Part shown: positions 8,931 to 18,553 of the stretch, in pieces
Position numbering within the stretch: the first letter of the stretch is position 1
Layout: every line of letters starts with the position of its first letter
Assembly: GCF_004346165.1 (NCBI RefSeq)
Contig: NZ_SLZZ01000001.1
Coordinates: 1-64,000, forward strand
Length of the DNA stretch: 64,000 nt
Direction of reading: 5' to 3'
Source of the DNA: Muricomes intestini
GTDB lineage: Bacteria > Bacillota > Clostridia > Lachnospirales > Lachnospiraceae
Translations under genes and position numbers: made by a program
The notes under the pieces: generated by a model
The model's database searches: none
Seen by the model: the letters and a program-made list of their open reading frames with translations, nothing else
Told to the model about the DNA's origin: nothing

Positions 8931-9038
8931 TGATGTGTGAAAAATGTGTGAAGCACTATAAAGATAGGCTCCACAATTATTGTCCCTCTATATCATATTA
9001 TTATTCTGAATAGTTACGATAATTTTAATAATGAATTT

Positions 9039-9238
9039 TCAAAATTTTTCCCGATATTCTTTGGGGGTACAGCCCAGGGATTCCCGGAATACCTTCCCAA
9101 AATAGCTGTTAGAACTGAATCCGCATTTCTCACCAATATCCATAATACTGTCATTTGTCTGGAGCAGCATTTTTGCTGCTGCACGTATTCTGTAATCATT
9201 TAGATAACTTACAGGTGCTATGCCTATACTATTTAGAA
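9039..9238 (-). pseudogene. Remnant of an AraC-family regulator (C-terminal HTH only)
   Basis: Translating the minus strand up to the TGA at 9039-9041 gives a typical AraC/XylS second helix-turn-helix: APVSYLNDYRIRAAAKMLL, then IMDIGEKCGFSSNSYFGKVF and SLGCTPKEYRE. Only about 65 residues remain. There is no start codon or N-terminal domain, and the upstream end runs into the 3' end of the LysR gene in another frame. It is therefore a decayed or truncated gene. It sits between hsp20 and the LysR gene, and the rest of this 200-base gap holds nothing else recognisable. Confidence 0.75.
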
Positions 9239-10105
9239 ATAATTCAAGAACTCCTGAGTTGCTCTGGATAGGGGGATTTGTTCGTTGTAAGCGATGACAA
9301 GTTCTCTCTCAGGCAGTTCTTCTTCTGTTTCTACAATGAACAAATTATTAAGGTTATCATTGATACAGTAGTCCGGGATAAATGCAATTCCCAGACCTAT
9401 ACGGGCCAAGTCCATCAAAAGATCATTGCTGGTCAGCTCTATTTCAGGAATGAGGTCCAGCTGGTGCTGCTGGAACAGCCGGTGGAGGAACTCGTTTGTC
9501 GTACTTTGCTTGTCCAGCATCAGGATAGGATACTGCGCAAGCTGTCCGTAGCTGAGTTTCTTATCTTTCAAATCGCTGAAGGACTGATTGGCTATGAAAA
9601 CATCCTGGAATGTCTTGATTTTCTTTATAGAAGAAACATTGCTCAGATAGCTGTTGGGATAGTTTACTACAATCAGGTCTACCTGCCCAAGTTCCAGAAG
9701 CTCCACGCATTTTATGGAGGTCTGGTTGATAACTTTTATATGTGCATTTGGGAATGCCTTATGAAACTTCTCAAGATAGGGAACCAGAAAGTAGCGGCAG
9801 ATAGTGTCACTGGCTCCAATGCGAATTTGCCCTCCTGTGGAAAGCGCATCCAAAAGCTGTGCTTCTCCCCGCTGTATCAGATGCATGGCCGGCTCAATAT
9901 GGCGCATCAGAATTTCCCCTTCGGGAGTCAGCTGAACTCGTTTTGTACTGCGGATAAACAGTGTCTGGTCAAGCTTATTTTCCAGAGTCTTTATGGATTG
10001 GCTTACTGCTGACTGGGAAATGAAAAGCTGTTTGGATGCCTCAGAAAAGCTTAAGGCAGCTGCCACATGATAAAATACTTTGTACAGTTCATAATTAATA
10101 TCCAC
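9233..10105 (-). CDS. LysR-family transcriptional regulator
   Basis: The protein has 290 residues. The N-terminal winged HTH (residues 1-60: YELYKVFYHVAAALSFSEAS, then LFISQSAVSQSIKTLE) is followed by a LysR substrate-binding domain (GGQIRIGASDTICRYFLVPY at about 90). The start ATG has AGGCCTCCTA-like purine-rich sequence upstream on its strand (AGGAGG at about 10114-10109). The effector and target are not evident. It diverges from a DUF1461 membrane gene across a 139-base gap holding one copy of the short palindromic repeat. The next gene downstream is a broken AraC regulator, so its immediate neighbourhood has decayed. Confidence 0.9.
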   Translation of the reverse strand: MDINYELYKVFYHVAAALSFSEASKQLFISQSAVSQSIKTLENKLDQTLFIRSTKRVQLTPEGEILMRHIEPAMHLIQRGEAQLLDALSTGGQIRIGASDTICRYFLVPYLEKFHKAFPNAHIKVINQTSIKCVELLELGQVDLIVVNYPNSYLSNVSSIKKIKTFQDVFIANQSFSDLKDKKLSYGQLAQYPILMLDKQSTTNEFLHRLFQQHQLDLIPEIELTSNDLLMDLARIGLGIAFIPDYCINDNLNNLFIVETEEELPERELVIAYNEQIPLSRATQEFLNYF

Positions 10106-10181
10106 TATTAGGCCTCCTAATAAATACTATCTGTATTATAAGATAGATTGAGATGAATTACAACCCCTATTATGATAAGAT

Positions 10182-10215
10182 GATAGCACGAAGTGCGGAG
10201 CAATCCGCAGGTATC
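10182..10215 (-). repeat. Partial copy of the GATACC/GATTGC palindromic repeat
   Basis: Read on the minus strand it starts GATACCTGCGGATTGC and continues into the GCAC-TTC-GTGC hairpin; the terminal GCAATC arm is missing. It lies 30 bases before the DUF1461 gene. Compare the copies at 8376-8416, 49480-49519 and 60229-60268. Confidence 0.65.
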
Positions 10216-10244
10216 ATGTGAAAAAACGGACAGGAGATATGAGG

Positions 10245-10943
10245 ATGAAAAAGGCAGGACACTGGATATTGGGAGTTATTTTATCGTTTGCTGTAATTGT
10301 GATTCTTTTGATTTCAAGCTTTGAAGCAGCAATGTATATAGATTTCAGCTTTTATGAAAAAGAATATAAAAAATATAATGTACTTCCTGAGCTGGATATG
10401 AAAATGGAAGATGTAATGTATGTTACCCATGAAATGATGGATTACCTGAGAGGGGACAGAAAGGATCTTGAGGTGATTACAACGGTTGAAGGAAGGAAGC
10501 AGGACTTTTTTAATGAGCAGGACAAGCTTCATATGAAAGATGTGCAGGGCCTGTTTATAGGAGGTCTCCATTTGAGATTAGGGGGTGTTGTTGTCTTGAT
10601 CTTTTGTCTGCTTCTTCTGATGTTCACCAGAGGGGACTGGAAATATATTATTCCCCGGGCATTCCAGATTACATTGGGTGTAACGGGGGCGGCTGTGGCA
10701 GTACTGGGATTTCTGCTTTCCAGAGATTTTACAGCGGCCTTTATAAGATTTCATGAGATTTTCTTTACAAATGACCTGTGGCTGTTCGATCCGGCCGAGG
10801 ACTATATGATTCGGATGCTGCCGGAAGGACTTTTTTCTGATTTTGCTGTGAGAATAGGTATTATACTTTCAGTTGGTTTGGTTATCCTGCTAATTTGCAG
10901 TATTATATGGAAAAGGAAGACAAGAATTAGAAGAACTAATTAA
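10245..10943 (+). CDS. DUF1461 (TIGR01906-type) integral membrane protein
   Basis: The protein has about 232 residues. An N-terminal signal-anchor helix (WILGVILSFAVIVILLI) is followed by an extracytoplasmic region with the family pattern (YEKEYKKYNV, then MEDVMYVTHEMMDYLRGDR). Three further membrane helices come next at roughly residues 115-135, 148-166 and 205-225. The family is widespread in Firmicutes and has no assigned function. ATG 10245 is chosen because AGGAG (10232-10236) lies 8 bases upstream; GTG 10218 would add a non-hydrophobic leader. No partner gene is evident, as purL follows after 100 bases with its own ribosome binding site. Confidence 0.8.
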   Translation: MKKAGHWILGVILSFAVIVILLISSFEAAMYIDFSFYEKEYKKYNVLPELDMKMEDVMYVTHEMMDYLRGDRKDLEVITTVEGRKQDFFNEQDKLHMKDVQGLFIGGLHLRLGGVVVLIFCLLLLMFTRGDWKYIIPRAFQITLGVTGAAVAVLGFLLSRDFTAAFIRFHEIFFTNDLWLFDPAEDYMIRMLPEGLFSDFAVRIGIILSVGLVILLICSIIWKRKTRIRRTN

Positions 10944-11042
10944 TTAGTTTAATATTATTAATTATTCTTATCAAGCGCGCCGTGGTAGAATAAATGCACA
11001 GGGTACTAAAGACAGCGAAAACGCAAAGGAGACTGTTGGTTT

Positions 11043-14000
11043 ATGAGTAGAGTAAGGCGCATATATGTAGAAAAAAGGGATGAATTTAATATTGCGGCAA
11101 AGGAATTAGGACATGAAATTAGGCACTATCTCGGAATAGAGACTGTGACTGGTATTCGTGTCCTTATTCGTTATGATGTGGAGAATGTTTCTGATGAGAC
11201 CTTTGAAAAGGCATGCAGGGGGGTCTTTGCAGAACCACCTGTCGATATGCTGTATCATGAACGTTTCCCTATGCAGGAAGGATGTCGTGTTTTTTCTGTG
11301 GAATATCTGCCCGGACAATTTGATCAGAGGGCAGATTCTGCAGAGCAGTGCATACAGCTTATCAGAGAAGAGGAAAGCCCTATGATCCGGAGCGCTGTAA
11401 CCTATGTCGTTGAGGGTAATGTGACAAAAAAGGAGCTGGAAGCAATAAAGAACCACTGTATTAATCCTGTGGATTCCAGGGGAGCCGGCCAAAAGAAACC
11501 AGAAACACTGGCGGTACCCTTTGAAGAACCGGAGGATGTCCGGATTCTTGAGGGATTTGGCCTTATGTCCCGGGATAAGCTGAAGGCTTTGTACGATTCC
11601 CTGGGCCTGGCTATGACTTTCAGGGATTTTCTGCATATACAGGCATATTTCAGGGATGAGGAAAAAAGAAACCCTACAATAACTGAAGTCCGGGTGCTGG
11701 ATACTTACTGGTCGGATCATTGCCGCCATACCACATTTTCTACGGAATTGAAAAATATTTCTTTTCATGAGGGTGACTATAAAGAGCCCATGGCTCAAAC
11801 TTACCGCCAGTATTTAAAGGATCACGGTGAGATGTTTGAGGGCAGGGAGGATAAATTTATTTGTTTGATGGATCTGGCATTGATGGCAATGCGGAAACTG
11901 AAGAAAGAGGGAAAACTGGCGGATCAGGAGGAATCTGATGAGATCAATGCATGCAGCATTGTAGTTCCCATAAAGGTGGATGGTGCAGAGGAAGAGTGGC
12001 TGATTAATTTTAAAAATGAGACTCACAACCATCCAACGGAAATTGAACCTTTTGGAGGTGCCGCCACTTGCCTTGGCGGCGCGATCCGGGATCCTCTTTC
12101 CGGACGTACATATGTGTATCAGGCTATGCGGGTCACCGGGGCAGCCGACCCAACGGTACCTGTACAGAATACACTGAAGGGAAAATTGCCTCAAAAGAAG
12201 TTGGTGCGCCTGGCAGCCCGCGGCTATAGTTCTTATGGGAATCAAATAGGTCTTGCCACCGGTGCTGTGCAGGAGATATATCATCCTGACTATGTGGCAA
12301 AACGCATGGAGATTGGTGCGGTGCTGGGGGCAGCACCGAAAAGAGCAGTGATCCGGGAAACTTCAGATCCCGGGGACAAAATTATTTTGCTGGGAGGACG
12401 TACCGGCCGGGACGGCTGCGGTGGGGCAACAGGCTCCTCAAAAGTTCATACAGAGGAATCCATTGCAGTCTGTGGTGCAGAAGTACAGAAAGGAAATCCG
12501 CCCACAGAACGTAAGCTTCAGCGTCTGTTTAGAAGGGAAGAAGTCAGCAGATTAATTAAGAAATGCAATGATTTTGGTGCAGGGGGCGTCTCTGTGGCCA
12601 TAGGTGAATTGGCAGATGGACTTTGCATAGATTTGGACAAGGTGCCAAAAAAATATGCCGGGCTTGACGGAACTGAAATTGCAATTTCCGAATCTCAGGA
12701 GAGAATGGCTGTTGTTGTAGCCCCCCGGGATGTGGCACAATTCCTGGATTTTGCAAAAGAAGAAAATCTGGAGGCTGTGGAGACTGCGGTGGTCACAGAG
12801 TCTCCAAGGCTGGTGATGATATGGAGGGGGAAAGAAATTGTGAATATCTCCCGTACATTTCTGGACACCAATGGGGCACACCAGGAGACGGACGTAGAGG
12901 TGGAAATACCGGATAGCAAGTCAAGCCTTTTTACAAAAGAAGAAATAGAAAATGTAAGACAAAAGTGGCTTAGTGTGCTGGGAGATTTGAATGTGTGCTC
13001 TCAGAAGGGGCTGACAGAAATGTTTGACAGCTCCATCGGGGCAGGCTCTGTACTCATGCCCTACGGAGGAAAATACCAGCTGACTAAAGCCCAGGCAATG
13101 GTGGCAAAGGTGCCTGTTTTAAAAGGGGAAACAGACAGTGTTTCCATAATGAGTTTTGGATTCGACCCTTATCTTTCCAGCTGGAGTCCATATCATGGGG
13201 CAATTTATGCCATCACAGAATCTGTGGCAAAGATTGTGGCGTCGGGGGGCGATTACAGGAAAATACATTTTACCTTTCAGGAGTATTTCCGCAGGATGAC
13301 AGCGGATCCGAAGAGATGGAGCCAGCCTTTTGCGGCACTGCTCGGAGCGTATGATGCTCAACTTGGATTCGGACTTGCCGCCATTGGAGGAAAGGACAGT
13401 ATGTCGGGGACATTTCAGGACAGGGATGTTCCGCCCACACTGGTTTCCTTTGCTGTTGCCATGGCAACCGACAAGAAAATCATAACTCCGGAATTAAAAA
13501 AAGCAGGAAATAAACTTATATGGATGAAAACCCAAAAAAATGAATATGATGTTCCTGTATATAGTCAACTGAAGGAGCAGTACGGTAGGTTTTCTGAAGA
13601 TATTCATAATGGCATGATTGTATCAGCCTATGCACTTGATAGGCACGGTGTCATTGCGGCTGTGAGCAAGATGGCATTTGGCAATGGCTTTGGCCTGAAA
13701 ATAGAGCATAGCATAGAGGCGGAAGAATTGTTTGCCCCGGCATTCGGAGACCTTGTGGCTGAAGTTCCGGCAGATAAAGTCGGCGAACTTGCAAGCACTT
13801 GTACTGTAATTGGTGAAGTAACAGCAGACGGGACCTTTCATTATGGAGACACGGCAATTGGCCTGGAGGAAGCGAAAGGGGCCTGGATGCATACACTGGA
13901 GAACATATTTGCCACGAAATCTCCGTCAGATAACAGTGAAGTAATAAAAGAAAAACTTTACCACACAGAGAACATACACATTTGCAGTCATCAGATAGGA

Positions 14001-14804
14001 CAGCCCTCCGTATTCATACCAGTATTTCCGGGAACAAACTGTGAATATGACAGCCAAAGGGCATTTGAGCGGGCAGGTGCTTTAGTGACAACAAAAGTAT
14101 TTAGAAATATGGATGCAGCGGATATCCGTGAATCTGTGGAAGCATTTGAACGTGAAATTTCAAAAGCTCAGATTATTATGTTTCCGGGAGGATTTAGTGC
14201 GGGAGATGAACCTGACGGCTCCGCAAAGTTCTTTGCAACGGCTTTTCAAAACGCAAAGATAAAGGAAGCGGTGGAAAAATTGATTCATGAACGCGACGGA
14301 CTTGTTTTGGGAATCTGCAATGGATTTCAGGCTCTCATTAAACTTGGGCTTGTTCCTTATGGCTTCATTGTGGAGCAGACAGAAGAATCTCCCACCCTGA
14401 CATACAATACGCTCGGACGGCATATTTCCAAAATGGTTTACACAAAAGTGATTTCAGACAAATCACCATGGCTTTGGGGAGCGGAGGTTGGAAAAGTGTA
14501 TACTAGCCCGGCATCCCACGGGGAAGGGCGGTTTGTCGCCAGCGAAAAGTGCATGGATAAGTTGTTTTCAAATGGCCAGGCAGCAACTCAATACTGTGAT
14601 ATAGACGGTGTTGTCAGCATGAATGAAGAATGGAACGTAAATGGTTCTTACCGGGCAATTGAAGGTATCACCAGTCCTGACGGACGTGTGCTGGGAAAGA
14701 TGGTCCATGCAGAGAGGCGGGGAAATGCAGTGGCAATCAACATCTATGGAGAACAGGATATGAAAATCTTTGAATCAGGAGTGAAATATTTTTCGGGAAG
14801 GTAA
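11043..14804 (+). CDS. purL: Phosphoribosylformylglycinamidine synthase (large, fused form)
   Basis: The protein has 1253 residues. It catalyses the ATP- and glutamine-dependent conversion of FGAR to FGAM, step four of de novo purine synthesis. The N-terminal PurS-like region is followed by two AIRS-type ATP domains (landmarks DTYWSDHCRHTTF, NHPTEIEPFGGAATCLGGAI, GIGGKDSMSG-like IGGKDSMSGTF). The C-terminal glutamine amidotransferase starts at about residue 1000, with nucleophile Cys1092 in LGICNGFQ. It is the one-polypeptide form found in many clostridia and proteobacteria, not the PurSQL type of Bacillus. AAAGGAGA lies upstream of the start. No purine riboswitch is visible in the 99-base leader, and no other pur gene is adjacent. 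Confidence 0.96.
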   Translation: MSRVRRIYVEKRDEFNIAAKELGHEIRHYLGIETVTGIRVLIRYDVENVSDETFEKACRGVFAEPPVDMLYHERFPMQEGCRVFSVEYLPGQFDQRADSAEQCIQLIREEESPMIRSAVTYVVEGNVTKKELEAIKNHCINPVDSRGAGQKKPETLAVPFEEPEDVRILEGFGLMSRDKLKALYDSLGLAMTFRDFLHIQAYFRDEEKRNPTITEVRVLDTYWSDHCRHTTFSTELKNISFHEGDYKEPMAQTYRQYLKDHGEMFEGREDKFICLMDLALMAMRKLKKEGKLADQEESDEINACSIVVPIKVDGAEEEWLINFKNETHNHPTEIEPFGGAATCLGGAIRDPLSGRTYVYQAMRVTGAADPTVPVQNTLKGKLPQKKLVRLAARGYSSYGNQIGLATGAVQEIYHPDYVAKRMEIGAVLGAAPKRAVIRETSDPGDKIILLGGRTGRDGCGGATGSSKVHTEESIAVCGAEVQKGNPPTERKLQRLFRREEVSRLIKKCNDFGAGGVSVAIGELADGLCIDLDKVPKKYAGLDGTEIAISESQERMAVVVAPRDVAQFLDFAKEENLEAVETAVVTESPRLVMIWRGKEIVNISRTFLDTNGAHQETDVEVEIPDSKSSLFTKEEIENVRQKWLSVLGDLNVCSQKGLTEMFDSSIGAGSVLMPYGGKYQLTKAQAMVAKVPVLKGETDSVSIMSFGFDPYLSSWSPYHGAIYAITESVAKIVASGGDYRKIHFTFQEYFRRMTADPKRWSQPFAALLGAYDAQLGFGLAAIGGKDSMSGTFQDRDVPPTLVSFAVAMATDKKIITPELKKAGNKLIWMKTQKNEYDVPVYSQLKEQYGRFSEDIHNGMIVSAYALDRHGVIAAVSKMAFGNGFGLKIEHSIEAEELFAPAFGDLVAEVPADKVGELASTCTVIGEVTADGTFHYGDTAIGLEEAKGAWMHTLENIFATKSPSDNSEVIKEKLYHTENIHICSHQIGQPSVFIPVFPGTNCEYDSQRAFERAGALVTTKVFRNMDAADIRESVEAFEREISKAQIIMFPGGFSAGDEPDGSAKFFATAFQNAKIKEAVEKLIHERDGLVLGICNGFQALIKLGLVPYGFIVEQTEESPTLTYNTLGRHISKMVYTKVISDKSPWLWGAEVGKVYTSPASHGEGRFVASEKCMDKLFSNGQAATQYCDIDGVVSMNEEWNVNGSYRAIEGITSPDGRVLGKMVHAERRGNAVAINIYGEQDMKIFESGVKYFSGR

Positions 14805-14838
14805 GACAAAAAAGAGAATAAAATTTGCATTAAAAATC

Positions 14839-14867
14839 TTGAATTTTGCCGGAACTATTGATATAAT
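14839..14867 (+). promoter_or_regulatory. Promoter of the oligopeptide ABC / fucosidase operon
   Basis: TTGAAT (14839-14844), a 17-bp spacer and TATAAT (14862-14867) lie about 75 bases before the substrate-binding protein gene. I see no obvious operator palindrome or cre-like box next to it. Confidence 0.65.
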
Positions 14868-14945
14868 GAGACGAAGTAATAAAAAACTGTATCAAACACG
14901 AAGAAACAAGAAATTATTTCAGAGTTCTATGGGAGGAGAAAGATT

Positions 14946-16613
14946 ATGAAGAATTACAAGAGTATTATTGCAGTTCTGCTTGCTGGTACGATGTTATTTT
15001 CCTTGGCCGGATGTTCTGGCGGCAAGAAAGACAAAGATTCGTCTTCCAAAGGTAATCAGAAGACAGAGGAAACTGGCAAAGTAGACAAGGACGGATACAT
15101 ATTGAAAGGCACTGATACGGAATCCAAATCCGAGGATAATGACCTGGTAATCGCAATTGAAGGAAGCGTAAGTTCCATGGACCCGGCAAACATTCCGGAT
15201 ACCAATGCAATTTCTGCAACACGAGGTGTCTATGAGAACCTAGTTCAGTTTAATGAGAAAAATGAACTTGTCGGCCAGCTGGCAAAGGACTGGGAGATTT
15301 CTGATGATTCCCTCACTTACACATTCCATTTGAACGAAGGAATTAAATTCCATGACGGAACAGATTTCAATGCTGCAGCTGTAAAAGCAAATTACGACAG
15401 AGTTGTAAATAAGGATAATAATTTACGGCAGAGAAGAACCTTTATCGTTACAAATGACGATGGCTCAGAGGAGCCCCGTGTGGCAAGTGTTGAAACACCG
15501 GATGACTACACAGTTGTCTTCAAGCTGACAAAAGCATGGTCCCCATTTATCAATCGTTTGTCACAGTTTTGTATCATCAGCCCAAAAGCTCTTGAGGAGT
15601 ACGGCAATGATATTATGAATCATCCCGTCGGCACAGGCCCTTATACTTTTGTAGAGTGGGAAGAGGGAGATCATACAACAATGAAGAAAAACGATGACTA
15701 TTGGGGTGAGAAGCCGGAAGTAGACACCGTTACAATTAAAGAAGTTCCTGAAGCCGGAACACGTACTGCAATGCTCCAGACAGGGGAGGCTGACTTTGTG
15801 TATCCTATGCCTGTAGATCAGATTGAGGCAGTGCAGGATACAAAGAATCTGAATGTATTGGCTGCTGACTCTAACATTATGAGATATGTTACCTTGAACA
15901 TGAACCTTCCTGAACTGAAAGATGAGAAAGTACGCCAGGCTATGAACTATGCAATCGATAAGAATGCGTATGTTCAGCTTATGTATTCCGGTTACGGAAA
16001 GCCCGCCACTTCAGTGGTACCGCAGATTATCACCGGTTATGAAGAACAGCCGGCATATGATTTTGATCTGGATAAGGCAAAAGACCTGTTGAAAGAAGCC
16101 GGATATGAGGATGGATTTAAGCTGACACTTTGGGGGGACAACAGCACACAGGAAATCAAAGGTATGACTTTTGTCAAACAGCAGCTTGAGCAGATTGGCA
16201 TTGAAGTGGATGTAGAGCCTATGGAGCCGGCAACAATCAGTGACAAAATTTATGTAGACGCAGATGAAGCCGAGGTAAATATGTGGTATGTAAACTGGTC
16301 GGCATCTGATTTCACAATGGATGGTTCACTGCGCTCACTGCTCTATAGCAGCATGTGCCCGCCGGTAAGTGCAAATACGGCATATTACAGTGATAAAGAT
16401 TTTGACAAAGATCTGGATGATGGACTTACCAATGCAGATTCGGATGCACAGGCAAAGGTATATGCAGATGCACAGAAACGTGCATGGGAGGCATGCCCAT
16501 GGCTGTTCCTTGGCAATGACCGGGTGATTTATTCAGAGAAGACATACCTGTCAGGCGTTTATGTGTCTCCGGACGGAGCATTTAATTATGCCCACGCATC
16601 CCTGGCACAATAG
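14946..16613 (+). CDS. ABC transporter substrate-binding lipoprotein, family 5 (oligopeptide/dipeptide type)
   Basis: The protein has 555 residues. The signal peptide ends in the lipobox LAGC with the lipidated Cys23, followed by a flexible serine/lysine/glutamate-rich linker. The SBP_bac_5 fold follows (LAKDWEISDDSLTYTFHLNE, then IKFHDGTDFNAAAVKANYDR). It captures an oligopeptide-like ligand outside the membrane and delivers it to the permeases encoded downstream. Family 5 also binds nickel, heme, glutathione and some glycosides, so the ligand cannot be read from sequence; the fucosidase and peptidase further along suggest a peptide or glycopeptide. It is separated from the permease genes by a stable hairpin, a usual device for making more binding protein than channel. 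Confidence 0.93.
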   Translation: MKNYKSIIAVLLAGTMLFSLAGCSGGKKDKDSSSKGNQKTEETGKVDKDGYILKGTDTESKSEDNDLVIAIEGSVSSMDPANIPDTNAISATRGVYENLVQFNEKNELVGQLAKDWEISDDSLTYTFHLNEGIKFHDGTDFNAAAVKANYDRVVNKDNNLRQRRTFIVTNDDGSEEPRVASVETPDDYTVVFKLTKAWSPFINRLSQFCIISPKALEEYGNDIMNHPVGTGPYTFVEWEEGDHTTMKKNDDYWGEKPEVDTVTIKEVPEAGTRTAMLQTGEADFVYPMPVDQIEAVQDTKNLNVLAADSNIMRYVTLNMNLPELKDEKVRQAMNYAIDKNAYVQLMYSGYGKPATSVVPQIITGYEEQPAYDFDLDKAKDLLKEAGYEDGFKLTLWGDNSTQEIKGMTFVKQQLEQIGIEVDVEPMEPATISDKIYVDADEAEVNMWYVNWSASDFTMDGSLRSLLYSSMCPPVSANTAYYSDKDFDKDLDDGLTNADSDAQAKVYADAQKRAWEACPWLFLGNDRVIYSEKTYLSGVYVSPDGAFNYAHASLAQ

Positions 16614-16655
16614 TCGGATATAGGATCTAAACAGGTATAGAACTTAGACGGATAT

Positions 16656-16688
16656 AGAACTGCCATTTTCTGTAATGGCAGTTCTTTT
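16656..16688 (+). terminator. Intercistronic hairpin behind the binding-protein gene
   Basis: AGAACTGCCATT (16656-16667) pairs perfectly with AATGGCAGTTCT (16674-16685) around a 6-base loop and is followed by only four T residues. It probably acts as a leaky terminator or as an mRNA-stabilising 3' end that raises the level of the binding protein over the permeases. Confidence 0.7.
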
Positions 16689-16707
16689 AGAATAGGAGGA
16701 AAGCTGA

Positions 16708-17628
16708 ATGGGGCGTTATGCATTAAAAAGGATTGTAAGCGCAATTCCACTTCTTATTGTTATTTCATTTTTGATTTTTATGTTCATACATCTTATCCCG
16801 GGTGACCCGGCGAGGCTGATTGCAGGGAAGGATGCCACGAAAGCAGATGTAGAACTTGTAAGAGAACAGCTGGGGCTAAACGAGCCACTGCCTATACAGT
16901 ACGGAAAATACATGAAAGGTCTTGTCACAGGAGATTTGGGATATTCGATTAAAAACGGAAAAACTGTGGTTGAGGCGATTGCGCCCCGGTTTAAACCGAC
17001 GATTATGCTGACCATTTCATCTATGATCTGGGCAACGATTATCGGAGTGTCACTGGGAATTATTTCCGCGGTTATGAAAGGCAAAGCCGTTGATTACATC
17101 GCGATGCTGATTGCTATATCCGGAATTTCTCTTCCGGGCTTCTGGCTGGGGCTGGAACTGATCCAGATATTTTCTGTAGGGCTTGGATGGCTTCCGACAG
17201 GAGGACTTGAGAGCTGGCAGGCATATGTCCTTCCTTCCCTGACTATGGGATCCGGGATTATGGCTATACTGGCAAGGTTTACCCGCTCTTCCATGCTAGA
17301 ATCTATGCGCGAGGATTATGTGCGTACAGCCCGTGCAAAAGGGCTCTCGGAGCTTCCGGTTGTGATGCGGCATGCATTCAAGAATTCTCTGATTGAGATT
17401 GTTACGGTAGGCGGGCTGCAGATTGGAGGGCTCCTTTCCGGCTCAGTAATGGTTGAGACGGTATTTTCCATTCCAGGTCTGGGGCGTCTTCTTGTAGATT
17501 CTATTAAGTTCAGGGATTATAAAGTCGTTCAGGCATTACTTTTGTTTTTTGCACTGGAGTATATCGTAATTAATCTGATTGTCGATTTGCTGTATGGTGT
17601 AATTAATCCCAAAGTCCGCTACAATTAG
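16708..17628 (+). CDS. ABC transporter permease, DppB/OppB type
   Basis: The protein has 306 residues and six predicted membrane helices, with the first at residues 10-28 followed by the family motif IPGDPARLIAGKDA. The EAA loop near residue 210 (YVRTARAKGLSELPVVMRHA) contacts the ATPases. It forms one half of the channel for the ligand carried by the lipoprotein upstream. AGGAGG lies before the ATG. The stop precedes the second permease by 11 bases, so the two are translated together. Confidence 0.94.
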   Translation: MGRYALKRIVSAIPLLIVISFLIFMFIHLIPGDPARLIAGKDATKADVELVREQLGLNEPLPIQYGKYMKGLVTGDLGYSIKNGKTVVEAIAPRFKPTIMLTISSMIWATIIGVSLGIISAVMKGKAVDYIAMLIAISGISLPGFWLGLELIQIFSVGLGWLPTGGLESWQAYVLPSLTMGSGIMAILARFTRSSMLESMREDYVRTARAKGLSELPVVMRHAFKNSLIEIVTVGGLQIGGLLSGSVMVETVFSIPGLGRLLVDSIKFRDYKVVQALLLFFALEYIVINLIVDLLYGVINPKVRYN

Positions 17629-17639
17629 GAGGAATGGTT

Positions 17640-18542
17640 ATGGCAGAAATGAAATCAACAGTTAACATACAGAACTTTGAGAATGTGGAAGCTCTTCCAA
17701 AACCGAAGAGCAAAGTGAAGGAGTTTGTAAAGAAATTCACAAAACGAAAGACTGCAGTCATTTCCTTTATTTTTATCGTGCTTCTTCTTCTGGCAGCAAT
17801 TTTGGGACCTTATATTGCACCTTATGATGCCAGTCAGGCAGACTATTCTAATCTTTTGCAGGGGCCCAGCGCAGCACACATATGGGGAACGGACGAATTT
17901 GGAAGAGATGTTTTCAGCCGTCTGCTTGCCGGCACAAGGCTGTCTCTTGCCTCGGCACTTTCAGCAACGATTGTGGGAACCGCTCTAGGGATTCTTTTTG
18001 GCTTGATTGCCGGATTTTACGGCGGATGGATTGATTCGCTGATTATGAGATGCTGCGATATCCTTTTTTCATTTCCAGACATTTTGCTGGCGATTGCCAT
18101 TGTGGCAATTCTGGGACCCGGCATGATCAATGTAATTATAGCGGTTGCAGTTTTTACAGTTCCTTCTTTTGCACGTATTATGCGAAGCGCAACGATTTCG
18201 GTAAAGGAATCTCTCTATGTAGAAGTTGCCAGATCTATCGGGTGCAAGAACTGGAGAATTCTGTGGGTACATATATTTCCCGGAACAATCCAGTCTATGA
18301 TTGTGAACTTTACCATGCGGGTAGGTACGGCGATTCTTGCGGCTTCATCTCTTAGCTTTCTTGGATTTGGGGCAAATGTAACAGAGCCGGACTGGGGTGC
18401 TATGCTTTCACAGGGAAGAAATTACCTGAATACGGCTCCTCATATTGTACTATTCCCCGGTATTCTGATTTTCTTAACTGTTCTGGCATTTAATCTGCTG
18501 GGCGACGGACTTCGGGATACGCTGGATCCCAAAATGAGTTAG
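17640..18542 (+). CDS. ABC transporter permease, DppC/OppC type
   Basis: The protein has 300 residues. A cytoplasmic N-terminal tail precedes six membrane helices. The OppC-type N-terminal domain shows the HIWGTDEFGRDVFSRLLAGT motif near residue 80, and the EAA loop reads YVEVARSIGCKNWRILWVHI. It pairs with the DppB-type subunit. I chose ATG 17640 because AGGAGG (17627-17632) is 7 bases upstream; ATG 17634 is too close. It is followed after 11 bases by the first ATPase gene. Confidence 0.93.
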   Translation: MAEMKSTVNIQNFENVEALPKPKSKVKEFVKKFTKRKTAVISFIFIVLLLLAAILGPYIAPYDASQADYSNLLQGPSAAHIWGTDEFGRDVFSRLLAGTRLSLASALSATIVGTALGILFGLIAGFYGGWIDSLIMRCCDILFSFPDILLAIAIVAILGPGMINVIIAVAVFTVPSFARIMRSATISVKESLYVEVARSIGCKNWRILWVHIFPGTIQSMIVNFTMRVGTAILAASSLSFLGFGANVTEPDWGAMLSQGRNYLNTAPHIVLFPGILIFLTVLAFNLLGDGLRDTLDPKMS

Positions 18543-18553
18543 GAGGAAACGAT

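Noticed and set aside
9278-10012. Long open frame (244 codons) antisense to the LysR gene
   Set aside because: The opposite strand encodes a clear LysR protein with HTH and effector domain; this frame has no family features.
10944-11042. Possible purine riboswitch before purL
   Set aside because: The 99-base leader lacks the conserved purine-aptamer arms and has no terminator.
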